From Avibacterium volantium_A (lineage in GTDB: Bacteria; Pseudomonadota; Gammaproteobacteria; Enterobacterales; Pasteurellaceae), in NCBI RefSeq assembly GCF_049366555.1, contig NZ_JBMMGT010000018.1, positions 1 through 48,216 of the forward strand: DNA of 48,216 nt. Reading direction: 5' to 3'. The notes beneath the pieces are model-generated. The model had not been told where the DNA came from. It worked only from the letters and a program-made list of their open reading frames with translations, and ran no database searches. The position numbers were made by a program, and so were the translations under genes. Position 1 is the stretch's first letter. Each line of letters opens with the position of its first letter. Shown piece by piece: positions 25,867 to 34,059 of the stretch.

Positions 25867-26624
25867 TGAAGGCGATAGATAAATCTCGCGTGGCGCAATG
25901 CTTTAGCCAAGCCTTACAGAGCTACGACAGCCAAGCACAAGCGCAACAGCAAATTAATCAGCAACTATTACAGCTGTTATTGCAAACGGGCAGAACGGCT
26001 TTTCCGCAAGTGCTGGAAATTGGTTGTGGCACGGGGCATTTTAGCCAGCTTTTAGCGCAACATTTACAAGTAGAATCTTGGGCATTTAACGATTTATGCA
26101 ATGTGCAAAGCCAACTTAACGCCTTATTTCCACAAGAGAATATTGTTTTTTATCAAGGCGATGGGGAAAATTATCCGTTTCCTGCGCATTATGATCTCAT
26201 CGCTTCCGCTTCTGCGGTGCAGTGGTTTGCTAATCCGCACGGTTTCGTCAATAAATGTGCCGATTTATTGCGTGAAAACGGCATCTTGCTGATTAGCACC
26301 TTTGCCCCACAAAATTTAGCAGAAATTCGTGCATTAACGGGAATTGGTTTGGATTATCCTGATTTGGCTCAATGGCAACAATGGCTGAATGAAAAATTTG
26401 AGATCAAAGCCTTATTTGAACAAGCGATGCCGCTATATTTTTCTAATCCATTGGCAGTGTTGCAACATCTCAAAGCCACTGGGGTTACTGCCACAGGGCA
26501 AGGGCGTTGGACAAAGGGACGATTGCAACAATTTATTGCAGATTACCAAGCGCAATATGAAAATCCGCAAGGACAAGTGCGGTTGAATTATCAGCCACTT
26601 TTTATTTTGGCGCAAAAATTATAG
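25866..26624 (+). CDS. bioC: Malonyl-ACP O-methyltransferase BioC
   Basis: SAM-dependent methyltransferase that methylates malonyl-ACP so that it can be elongated by fatty-acid synthase to pimeloyl-ACP methyl ester. 252 aa; SAM motif I VLEIGCGTGHFSQLL near residues 48-62, and DLIASASAVQWFANP, typical of BioC. Its ATG shares a base with the bioG stop. A USS is near its 3' end. Confidence 0.94.
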   Translation: MKAIDKSRVAQCFSQALQSYDSQAQAQQQINQQLLQLLLQTGRTAFPQVLEIGCGTGHFSQLLAQHLQVESWAFNDLCNVQSQLNALFPQENIVFYQGDGENYPFPAHYDLIASASAVQWFANPHGFVNKCADLLRENGILLISTFAPQNLAEIRALTGIGLDYPDLAQWQQWLNEKFEIKALFEQAMPLYFSNPLAVLQHLKATGVTATGQGRWTKGRLQQFIADYQAQYENPQGQVRLNYQPLFILAQKL

Positions 26625-26638
26625 CAAGGGGGAACAAA

Positions 26639-27286
26639 ATGACAGGGCAAGTGATCTTTATTTCGGGCATTGATACCGATGTAGGAAAAACTATCGCCAC
26701 AGGCTGGTATGCGAAAAAACTCGCGGAACAAGGTTTTTCGGTCATTACGCAAAAAATGATCCAAACAGGCTGTGAAGAAATTTCTGAAGACATTGTGCAA
26801 CACCGCAAATTGCAAGGCATTGAGCTATTGCCCGAAGATCAGCAAGGACTAACCTGCCCTTATTTATTTTCTTACCCTTGTTCGCCGCATCTCGCCGCGC
26901 GCCTAGAAAATCGTGAAATTTGCACCGCACTTATCCGCCAAGCAACAGACGACCTGGCAGCACGTTATGATTATGTGCTATTGGAAGGCGCAGGTGGCTT
27001 GTGCGTGCCTTATGATGAACAGTACACCACCTTAGATTATGTGGCCGCGCAAGGCTATCCTGTGATTTTAGTAACATCAGGAAAACTGGGCAGCATTAAT
27101 CACACCTTGCTTAGTTTGTTAGCCTGTAAGCAGTATCATATTGAATTAAAAGGATTAATTTATAATCGCTATCCTTTAGGTGATGAAACCATCAATGATG
27201 AAACGGCGCGTTATTTAGAAAATTATTTGCACCAACATTTTCCCCAAGCAGAATTTTTCCGCTTAGAAAAACAAGATCAAATTTAA
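26639..27286 (+). CDS. bioD: Dethiobiotin synthetase BioD
   Basis: ATP-dependent carboxylation and ring closure of DAPA to dethiobiotin. 215 aa; P-loop GIDTDVGKT at residues 10-18 and LLEGAGGLCVPY in the middle. Last gene of the operon, so bioB must lie elsewhere. Ends before a 10-bp inverted repeat that may terminate the operon. Confidence 0.94.
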   Translation: MTGQVIFISGIDTDVGKTIATGWYAKKLAEQGFSVITQKMIQTGCEEISEDIVQHRKLQGIELLPEDQQGLTCPYLFSYPCSPHLAARLENREICTALIRQATDDLAARYDYVLLEGAGGLCVPYDEQYTTLDYVAAQGYPVILVTSGKLGSINHTLLSLLACKQYHIELKGLIYNRYPLGDETINDETARYLENYLHQHFPQAEFFRLEKQDQI

Positions 27287-27289
27287 CAA

Positions 27290-27333
27290 AAAGGAAATTC
27301 GCACTTTTCGCATAAAAAATCATAATTTCCTTT
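27290..27333 (+). terminator. Inverted repeat after bioD, possible terminator
   Basis: AAAGGAAATT (27290-27299) and AATTTCCTTT (27324-27333) are perfectly complementary with a 24-nt loop. There is no clean T-tract, so terminator function is uncertain. The right end overlaps the yceD -35. Confidence 0.4.
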
Positions 27334-27360
27334 GACTAATTGAACATCAAAAGGTAATAT
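27332..27360 (+). promoter_or_regulatory. Strong promoter of the yceD-rpmF-fab operon
   Basis: TTGACT (27332-27337), 17-bp spacer, TAATAT (27355-27360). The ATG of yceD is at 27370, so initiation 6-8 bp past the -10 gives a leader of only a few bases. Confidence 0.75.
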
Positions 27361-27369
27361 GCACGCCCT

Positions 27370-27894
27370 ATGCAAAAGGTAAAACTACCCCTTACAACTG
27401 ATCCAGTAAAGGATGCACAGCGTAGATTGGATTATGATGGCTATTATGCAATCAACCAACTTGGTCGCCTGGCTGAATCAGTAAATAAAGTGCTCAGCGA
27501 TGCACAGGTAACATTATCATTTTTCATTGATCCACAAAAATTAGTGGTAATGAAAGGCAAAGCTCAGGTTGAAGTGGAACTCACTTGTCAGCGCTGCGGT
27601 GAACCTTTTAACCAAATCTTGGAAGCCGAGTTTGCATATAGCCCTGTTTCTAATTTGGATCAAGCCGATGCGTTACCAGAGATTTATGAACCTATTGAAC
27701 TTAATGAGTTTGGGGAAATAGATTTACTGGCAACGATTGAAGATGAATTGATGTTATGTCTGCCGATTGTGCCGATGCATTCATCTGAACACTGTGAAGT
27801 GTCCGTGGCTGAACAGGTTTTTGGCGAATTGCCCGAAGAATTGGCAAAAAAACCGAACCCGTTCGCTGTATTAGCTAGTTTAAAGCAAAAGTAA
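27370..27894 (+). CDS. yceD: YceD, 23S rRNA accumulation protein
   Basis: DUF177 family, needed for normal 23S rRNA levels in plants and bacteria. The 174-aa product starts MQKVKLPLT like E. coli YceD, has a CxxC (CQRCGEPF) and ends KKPNPFAVLASLKQK as in E. coli, so both ends are secure. No Shine-Dalgarno sits at normal spacing. Directly upstream of rpmF, the conserved pair. Confidence 0.94.
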   Translation: MQKVKLPLTTDPVKDAQRRLDYDGYYAINQLGRLAESVNKVLSDAQVTLSFFIDPQKLVVMKGKAQVEVELTCQRCGEPFNQILEAEFAYSPVSNLDQADALPEIYEPIELNEFGEIDLLATIEDELMLCLPIVPMHSSEHCEVSVAEQVFGELPEELAKKPNPFAVLASLKQK

Positions 27895-27911
27895 ATTTAG
27901 GAGTATAGCCA

Positions 27912-28082
27912 ATGGCTGTTCAACAAAATAAAAAATCTCGTTCACGTCGTGATATGCGTCGTTCACACGATGCCTTAACTACTGCAGCAGTATCAGTAGA
28001 TAAAGCAACTGGCGAAACCCATTTACGTCACCACGTTACTGCTGACGGTTACTACCGCGGTCGTAAAGTGATCAACAAGTAA
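27912..28082 (+). CDS. rpmF: 50S ribosomal protein L32
   Basis: 56-aa ribosomal protein of the large subunit, starting MAVQQNKKSRSRRDMRRSHD and ending GYYRGRKVINK, which is the full L32 pattern. It has a ribosome site (TAGGAG) and sits between yceD and plsX as in most gammaproteobacteria. It lacks the four zinc Cys, so it is the zinc-independent form. Confidence 0.98.
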   Translation: MAVQQNKKSRSRRDMRRSHDALTTAAVSVDKATGETHLRHHVTADGYYRGRKVINK

Positions 28083-28107
28083 TTCCTTTTTTATATAAGG
28101 TATTCAC

Positions 28108-29142
28108 TTGAGCCGTCTAACCCTTGCGTTAGATGTGATGGGCGGGGACATTGGTCCCCGTGTTACTATCCCAGCATCCATAAAAGCGTTGGAACAAGAT
28201 CCGATGCTTTCTCTTTTATTATTTGGCGATAGCCAAATAATTCTCCCTTTATTAGAAAATATCCCCACTGCGTTGCAAGATCGCATCAAGGTTTGCCATT
28301 GCAGCAGAATCATTGAAAATACCCAAGGTTTGTCTTATGCCCTGCGTCATAGCAAAGGCACATCAATGCGTTTAGCCATTGAAGCGGTGCAAAAAGGCGA
28401 GGCACAGGCGTGCGTGAGCGCAGGCAATACAGCGGCATTAATGGGCTTAGCCAAAATTTTATTGCAACCCCTGAAAGGGATTGAGCGTCCTGCGCTAATT
28501 TCTGTGATCCCTACAATGAATGGCGATCGTTCCGTAATGCTTGATCTTGGTGCCAATATTGAATGTAGTGCAGAAAATCTCTATCAATTTGCATTAATGG
28601 GATCAATTTTTGCCGAGAATTGTTTAGATCTGGTTTTTCCGCGCATTGCGTTGCTAAATATTGGCATCGAAGAAATTAAAGGATATAAATCTATTCGTGA
28701 TGCGGCAGAATTATTGAAGCAAAATCCCACCTTAAATTACATTGGTTTTATTGAGGGAGATTTATTGCTCAATGGCAAAGCTGATGTGATTGTCAATGAC
28801 GGCTTTGTGGGCAATGTGGCATTAAAAACCTTAGAGGGTGCGGCAAAGAATGTGATTTCTTTATTCAAAGGCAGTCCAACATTGAATAAAACAAATCATA
28901 TTTTAAAACCGATTTTTCGCTGGTTTGTGCGAACTTTCTTGTTGAAAGGGAGCTATCAACGCTTAAAACAAATTAATCCAGACCAATATAACGGCGCGTC
29001 ATTAATTGGTTTAACCGCTGTGGTGGTCAAAAGCCACGGCAGCGCTAACATTGATGGCTTTGCTTACGCCATTGCTGATGCGGCACAGCAAGCAAGACAA
29101 AAAATCCCTGAAAAGATTTTAGCTGGCTTGCAAAGATATTAG
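28108..29142 (+). CDS. plsX: Phosphate acyltransferase PlsX
   Basis: Converts acyl-ACP to acyl-phosphate for glycerophospholipid synthesis. 344 aa; N-terminal LALDVMGGDIGP, SAGNTAALM and VIVNDGFVGNVALKT are family marks. The start is TTG 28108 with AAGG upstream; no ATG fits the conserved N-terminus. It links ribosome and lipid genes in one operon with fabH downstream. Confidence 0.95.
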   Translation: MSRLTLALDVMGGDIGPRVTIPASIKALEQDPMLSLLLFGDSQIILPLLENIPTALQDRIKVCHCSRIIENTQGLSYALRHSKGTSMRLAIEAVQKGEAQACVSAGNTAALMGLAKILLQPLKGIERPALISVIPTMNGDRSVMLDLGANIECSAENLYQFALMGSIFAENCLDLVFPRIALLNIGIEEIKGYKSIRDAAELLKQNPTLNYIGFIEGDLLLNGKADVIVNDGFVGNVALKTLEGAAKNVISLFKGSPTLNKTNHILKPIFRWFVRTFLLKGSYQRLKQINPDQYNGASLIGLTAVVVKSHGSANIDGFAYAIADAAQQARQKIPEKILAGLQRY

Positions 29143-29172
29143 CTTTCAATTCATTAATCATTAGAAATTGTT

Positions 29173-30123
29173 ATGTATAGTAGAATTTTAGCCACTGGTA
29201 GCTATGCGCCAGAACAAGTAAGAACAAATGCCGATTTAGAAAAAATGGTAGATACCTCTGATGAGTGGATCACCACGCGTTCGGGCATTAAAGAACGCCG
29301 TATTGCAGGTGAGAATGAAACCGTTGCAACAATGGGCGCAGCGGCCGCGCAAAACGCTTTAGCAATGGCCAATATTGATCCACAAGAAATCGATCTCATT
29401 GTGGTTGGCACAACCACGAACTCTCATTCTTACCCAAGTGCAGCTTGCCAAATTCAAGGCCTTCTTGGCATTAAAGATGCCATTGCCTTTGATGTTGCAG
29501 CAGCTTGTACTGGTTTTGTGTATGCCCTTTCAGTGGCGGATCAATTCGTGCGTAACGGGCAAGTGAAAAAAGCCTTGGTGATCGGTGCGGATTTAAACTC
29601 ACGTCATCTTGATGAAACCGATCGCAGCACAGTGGTGTTATTTGGTGATGGGGCTGGTGCAGTGATTTTAGAAGCCAGCGAAAAGTGCGGTGTGATTTCA
29701 ACCCATTTACACGCTTCCCCAGATACCGAAAATGCCTTGCTACTTCCACAGGCGCAACGTGGTGATGAGCAGTCTGGCTATATTTCAATGCAAGGCAATG
29801 CCACTTTTAAATTAGCGGTGAGCCAATTAGCCAATGTGGTGGAAGAAACCCTAGCCGAAAATCAATTAGACAAAAAAGATCTTGATTGGCTCGTGCCACA
29901 TCAAGCCAATTTACGCATTATCAGTGCCACAGCCAAAAAATTAGAAATGGAAATGTCGCAAGTGGTGATCACGCTCGATCGCTATGGCAACACCAGTGCG
30001 GCGACCGTGCCGACTGCCCTTGATGAAGCGGTGCGAGATGGGCGTATTCAACGCGGACAACTGTTATTATTAGAAGCCTTTGGCGGTGGTTGGACTTGGG
30101 GTTCAGCACTGGTTCGTTTTTAA
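29173..30123 (+). CDS. fabH: 3-oxoacyl-ACP synthase III FabH
   Basis: Initiates fatty-acid synthesis by condensing acetyl-CoA with malonyl-ACP. 316 aa; catalytic Cys112 in AAACTGF, His in HQANLRI and Asn in GNTSAAT complete the Cys-His-Asn triad. The C-terminus FGGGWTWGSALVRF is typical. Confidence 0.97.
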   Translation: MYSRILATGSYAPEQVRTNADLEKMVDTSDEWITTRSGIKERRIAGENETVATMGAAAAQNALAMANIDPQEIDLIVVGTTTNSHSYPSAACQIQGLLGIKDAIAFDVAAACTGFVYALSVADQFVRNGQVKKALVIGADLNSRHLDETDRSTVVLFGDGAGAVILEASEKCGVISTHLHASPDTENALLLPQAQRGDEQSGYISMQGNATFKLAVSQLANVVEETLAENQLDKKDLDWLVPHQANLRIISATAKKLEMEMSQVVITLDRYGNTSAATVPTALDEAVRDGRIQRGQLLLLEAFGGGWTWGSALVRF

Positions 30124-30168
30124 CTTTATTTGCTAGAATAGCAATTCCATAAAAAATAGGATAAAACA

Positions 30169-31113
30169 ATGAAAAAATTTGCAATGGTTTTCCCCGGACA
30201 AGGCTCGCAAGCGGTCGGAATGCTTGCTGAATTAGCAAGCCAATTTCCTGTGGTAGAACAAACCTTTAAGCAAGCCTCTGAAGTACTTGGCTATAATTTA
30301 TGGCAACTCGTACAACAAGGCCCAGCGGAAGAATTAAACAAAACTTGGCAAACTCAGCCCGCACTTTTAGCCGCTTCCGTGGCAATTTATCGTGTTTGGC
30401 AACAACAATATCCAGATTTAAAACCAAGTGTAATGGCAGGCCATAGCCTTGGCGAATATTCAGCCTTAGTTTGTGCAGGTGTCATTGATTTCCAAGATGC
30501 CATCAAATTAGTGGAATTACGCGGAAAATTAATGCAACAAGCCGTGCCAGAAGGCACTGGCGCAATGTATGCTATTATTGGTTTAGATAACGAATCAATT
30601 ATCAAAGCTTGTAAAGACGCCGAGCAAGGCGAAGTGGTTTCAGCGGTGAATTTTAACTCACCAGGACAAGTGGTGATTGCAGGCGCAAAAGCTGCCGTAG
30701 AGCGTGCCGCAGCAGCCTGTAAAGAAGCAGGCGCAAAACGTGCCTTACCTTTAGCGGTGAGCGTGCCTTCTCACTGTGCCTTAATGAAACCAGCGGCAGA
30801 TCAACTTGCCGTATCGTTAGAAAGCATTGCCATTAAAGCCCCTAAAGTTGCGGTGATCAATAATGTTGATGTGAAAGCAGAAGAAAAAAGTGAAGAAATT
30901 CGCACCGCACTTATTCGTCAGCTATACAGCCCTGTACGCTGGACTGAAACCGTAGAAAAAATGGCTCAAAATGGCATTGAAGTGTTAGTAGAAATTGGCC
31001 CAAATAAAGTGCTTACTGGTTTAACAAGCCGTATCGTGAAAGAATTAACCGCCGTTGCCGTCAATGATGTAGCATCGCTAGAAAAAGCGCACGCGGTATT
31101 AACCGAAGCCTAA
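30169..31113 (+). CDS. fabD: Malonyl-CoA:ACP transacylase FabD
   Basis: Loads malonate on ACP. 314 aa; FPGQGSQAVGM near the N-terminus, nucleophile Ser93 in GHSLGE, and PSHCALM containing the catalytic His. Same operon as fabH and fabG. Confidence 0.97.
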   Translation: MKKFAMVFPGQGSQAVGMLAELASQFPVVEQTFKQASEVLGYNLWQLVQQGPAEELNKTWQTQPALLAASVAIYRVWQQQYPDLKPSVMAGHSLGEYSALVCAGVIDFQDAIKLVELRGKLMQQAVPEGTGAMYAIIGLDNESIIKACKDAEQGEVVSAVNFNSPGQVVIAGAKAAVERAAAACKEAGAKRALPLAVSVPSHCALMKPAADQLAVSLESIAIKAPKVAVINNVDVKAEEKSEEIRTALIRQLYSPVRWTETVEKMAQNGIEVLVEIGPNKVLTGLTSRIVKELTAVAVNDVASLEKAHAVLTEA

Positions 31114-31136
31114 AAAAGACAATTAGGAGAACAATT

Positions 31137-31865
31137 ATGCAAGGTAAAATTGCGTTAGTAACTGGGGCAACCCGTGGAATTGGACGTGCGATTGCGGAAG
31201 AATTAAGTGCCAAAGGCGCATTTGTGATCGGTACTGCCACCTCTGAAAAAGGGGCTGAAAGCATTTCAGCTTATCTTGGCGAGAAAGGCAAAGGCTTAGT
31301 GCTAAATGTAGCGGATCAACAATCCATTGAAGCAGTTCTCGCACAAATTAAAGCCGATTTCGGCGATATTGATATTCTTGTTAATAACGCTGGGATCACC
31401 CGTGATAACCTATTAATGCGAATGAAAGATGAAGAATGGTTTGATATTTTGCAAACTAATCTCACCTCTGTATTCCATCTTTCCAAAGCAATGCTACGTT
31501 CAATGATGAAAAAACGTTTTGGTCGTATTATCACCATTGGCTCGGTAGTTGGCTCAATGGGTAATCCAGGACAAGCGAACTATTGTGCGGCAAAAGCAGG
31601 TTTAATTGGTTTCAGCAAAGCCCTTGCCAAAGAAGTGGCTTCACGCGGAATTACCGTAAACATGGTTGCTCCCGGCTTCATTGCCACAGATATGACAGAC
31701 GCATTAACGGAAGAACAAAAAGCGGAAACCTTGGCTAACGTGCCTGCAGGCCGTTTAGGCGAACCAAAAGATATTGCCAAAGCGGTGGCATTTTTAGCCT
31801 CTGATGATGCAGGTTATATCACTGGTTCTACTCTACACGTTAATGGTGGAATGTATATGGCGTAA
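31137..31865 (+). CDS. fabG: 3-oxoacyl-ACP reductase FabG
   Basis: NADPH-dependent short-chain reductase of the elongation cycle. 242 aa; Rossmann motif TGATRGIG at residues 9-16, NNAG, and the catalytic YxxxK in NYCAAKAG. Ribosome site AGGAGA. Ends 311 bp before acpP. Confidence 0.97.
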   Translation: MQGKIALVTGATRGIGRAIAEELSAKGAFVIGTATSEKGAESISAYLGEKGKGLVLNVADQQSIEAVLAQIKADFGDIDILVNNAGITRDNLLMRMKDEEWFDILQTNLTSVFHLSKAMLRSMMKKRFGRIITIGSVVGSMGNPGQANYCAAKAGLIGFSKALAKEVASRGITVNMVAPGFIATDMTDALTEEQKAETLANVPAGRLGEPKDIAKAVAFLASDDAGYITGSTLHVNGGMYMA

Positions 31866-32176
31866 TGCCATAACCCTAAGATTTAAAAGGAAAATTTATT
31901 CTATAGCGGAAAAGATTTTCTGTTTAATCTTTGATTTAAAACAATTTCTTGCACGAAAACATAGCCAAGCGGGGGGCTTAATGCTAAAATCGCCCCCAGC
32001 GATGTAAATTGTTTACGTTGGCTGTTGCGTTAGCAAAGTAACGTAACTTATTTTTAGCGAATGTATTTTTGTTAGTTGATTTGTGGTTTGACCTTGCAAA
32101 AATAGGTTGCAACTTAGCTAAAAATACATACACTATAAAACCATTATTTTATGGCTAACTATAATAGGAAAAGCAA
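31866..32176. other. 311-bp non-coding gap between fabG and acpP with hairpins
   Basis: No convincing gene is seen. A GC-rich hairpin, GCGGGGGGC (31969-31977) against GCCCCCAGC (31992-32000) with one mismatch, is the only GC block. A longer AT-rich inverted repeat, ATGTATTTTTGTTAGTTG (32061-32078) against CAACTTAGCTAAAAATACAT (32110-32129), lies just before acpP. TTGCAA-N16-TACACT (32107-32134) is a possible acpP promoter overlapping the right arm. acpP commonly has its own strong promoter. Confidence 0.5.
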
Positions 32177-32407
32177 ATGAGCATTGAAGAACGCGTAAAA
32201 AAAATTATTGTTGAACAATTAGGTGTTAAAGAAGAAGACGTTAAACCAGAAGCTTCTTTCGTTGAAGATTTAGGTGCAGACTCTTTAGACACTGTTGAAT
32301 TAGTGATGGCTTTAGAAGAAGAATTCGATATCGAAATTCCTGATGAAGAAGCAGAAAAAATCACTACTGTTCAATCAGCAATTGATTATGTTCAAAACAA
32401 CCAATAA
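32177..32407 (+). CDS. acpP: Acyl carrier protein
   Basis: Carries acyl chains as thioesters on a phosphopantetheine arm. 76 aa; attachment Ser36 in DSLDTVEL, acidic as expected, and ends VQSAIDYVQNNQ. Activation would need the Sfp-like transferase at 36308. Followed by a strong terminator. Confidence 0.98.
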   Translation: MSIEERVKKIIVEQLGVKEEDVKPEASFVEDLGADSLDTVELVMALEEEFDIEIPDEEAEKITTVQSAIDYVQNNQ

Positions 32408-32411
32408 TCAC

Positions 32412-32444
32412 ATTAAGGCGGTGTAAAAACCGCCTTAATTTTTT
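32412..32444 (+). terminator. acpP terminator
   Basis: An 11-bp stem ATTAAGGCGGT (32412-32422) / ACCGCCTTAAT (32429-32439), 6-nt loop, and a T-tract. Confidence 0.93.
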
Positions 32445-32570
32445 CCCCTCCATAAAAATTTGATTTAGATAGCCTTTTCATCAAATAATCCCACCAAGAA
32501 TATTGTAGAAAATTGTAAATAAAGTATGATTGCTAACGGAAATTTTTATAACTCATTTTAGGGATAGACT

Positions 32571-33911
32571 ATGCTTTATTTAGAATTTTTATTTCTATTA
32601 TTAATGCTTTATATCGGTAGCCGATACGGTGGTATTGGTTTGGGAGTGGTATCTGGAATTGGCTTGGCAATTGAAGTTTTCGTGTTGCGTATGCCATTAG
32701 GAAAAGCCCCGATTGATGTAATGCTGATCATCTTAGCCGTGGTAACCTGTGCTTCCGTATTAGAAGCAGCAGGCGGGCTGAAATTTATGCTGCAAGTGGC
32801 GGAAAAAATTCTGCGTAATAATCCGAAACGGGTTACCTTGCTCGGGCCATTGGTGACTTATTTGATGACCTTTATGCTCGGAACAGGCCATTCGGTGTAT
32901 TCTATTATGCCGATTATTGGTGATGTGGCATTGAAAAATAAAATTCGTCCAGAACGTCCAATGGCAGCGGCTTCTGTGGCGTCGCAATTGGCGATTACTT
33001 CCAGCCCATTATCTGCGGCCGTGGTGTTTTATTTAGGACGTATTACTGAGTTACCGGGATTCGATCACATCAGCTTGTTGGATATTATTTGCGTAACTGT
33101 GCCAGCAACCTTAGCGGGAACTATCGCTTTGTCGCTTTATAGTATGCGCCGTGGTAAAGAACTTGAGCAAGATCCAGAATACCAACGCCGTTTGCAAGAT
33201 CCAATTTGGCGTGAACGTATTTTGAATACCACTAGCACCACCTTAAACGAAGAATTGCCACCAGCGGCAAAACAGTCGGTTTATTTATTCTTATTAGCCC
33301 TTGTTGTGATTGTGTTCATCGCAATGTTCCCAGAAATTCGTACAGTTGGCGTGGGTGAAAAAATCAAACCGATTTCAATGTCTTACATCATTCAAATGAT
33401 GATGCTGTGTTTTGGTGGGATTATTTTATTGGTCACTAAAACCAATCCGCAAATCGTGCCAAATGGCGTGGTGTTTAAATCAGGTATGGTGGCAGCCATC
33501 GCGATTTTCGGGATTGCGTGGATGAGTGATACTTACTTCAAATTCGCAATGCCACAATTTAAAGCAGGCATTACTGAAATGGTAAGCACTTACCCTTGGA
33601 CATTCGCCTTTGCATTGTTTGCCGTTTCTGTGGTAATCAACAGCCAAGCTGCCACCGCAGTAATGATGTTGCCAGTGGGAATTGGACTAGGTTTACCAGC
33701 ACCATTATTAGTGGGCTTAATGCCAGCCACTTACGGTTATTTCTTTATTCCAAATTATCCGTCAGATATCGCAACGGTGAACTTTGACGTAACAGGCACA
33801 ACCAAAATTGGTAAATACTACTTCAACCACAGCTTTATGGTGCCGGGTCTAATCGGTGTCGTGGTAGCCTGTATGGTTGGATATACCATTGCACAGATTG
33901 TGATTAGATAA
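32571..33911 (+). CDS. dcuB: Anaerobic C4-dicarboxylate transporter DcuB
   Basis: Exchanges fumarate, malate or aspartate for succinate during anaerobic growth. 446 aa, the length of E. coli DcuB, with about ten to twelve membrane segments. Family blocks include GTGHSVYSIMPIIGDVA, KIRPERPMAAASVASQ, TKTNP and PNYPSDIATVNFD. The GTGH-VY-I-PII block and IQMMML resemble DcuB more than DcuA, so DcuB is preferred. Confidence 0.9.
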   Translation: MLYLEFLFLLLMLYIGSRYGGIGLGVVSGIGLAIEVFVLRMPLGKAPIDVMLIILAVVTCASVLEAAGGLKFMLQVAEKILRNNPKRVTLLGPLVTYLMTFMLGTGHSVYSIMPIIGDVALKNKIRPERPMAAASVASQLAITSSPLSAAVVFYLGRITELPGFDHISLLDIICVTVPATLAGTIALSLYSMRRGKELEQDPEYQRRLQDPIWRERILNTTSTTLNEELPPAAKQSVYLFLLALVVIVFIAMFPEIRTVGVGEKIKPISMSYIIQMMMLCFGGIILLVTKTNPQIVPNGVVFKSGMVAAIAIFGIAWMSDTYFKFAMPQFKAGITEMVSTYPWTFAFALFAVSVVINSQAATAVMMLPVGIGLGLPAPLLVGLMPATYGYFFIPNYPSDIATVNFDVTGTTKIGKYYFNHSFMVPGLIGVVVACMVGYTIAQIVIR

Positions 33912-33928
33912 CTCATTTCATAATAGCA

Positions 33929-33957
33929 AAGTGCGGTGATTTTTCACCGCATTTTTA
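33929..33957 (+). terminator. dcuB terminator made from a USS
   Basis: TGCGGTGA (33932-33939) pairs with TCACCGCA (33944-33951), loop of 4, followed by T residues. The left arm contains a USS (33929-33937). Confidence 0.8.
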
Positions 33958-34002
33958 TTACAGCAGAAATGCTTAAACTTTCACCGAACAAAAAATCCCC
34001 CG

Positions 34003-34030
34003 TTGAAATTCCCTTATTTATTCCTATATA
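34003..34030 (+). promoter_or_regulatory. htpG: Candidate heat-shock (sigma-32) promoter of htpG
   Basis: GTTGAAA (34002-34008), 14-bp spacer, CCTATATA (34023-34030), close to the sigma-32 pattern CTTGAAA-N14-CCCCATNT. TTGAAA-N16-TATATA also fits sigma-70. The leader is about 25 nt. Confidence 0.5.
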
Positions 34031-34059
34031 AGATCCCATTGCAAAAGAGAGGATACAAT

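Noticed and set aside
34003..34059. 19-codon extension of HtpG
   Set aside because: It covers the promoter; AGAGGA lies before ATG 34060.
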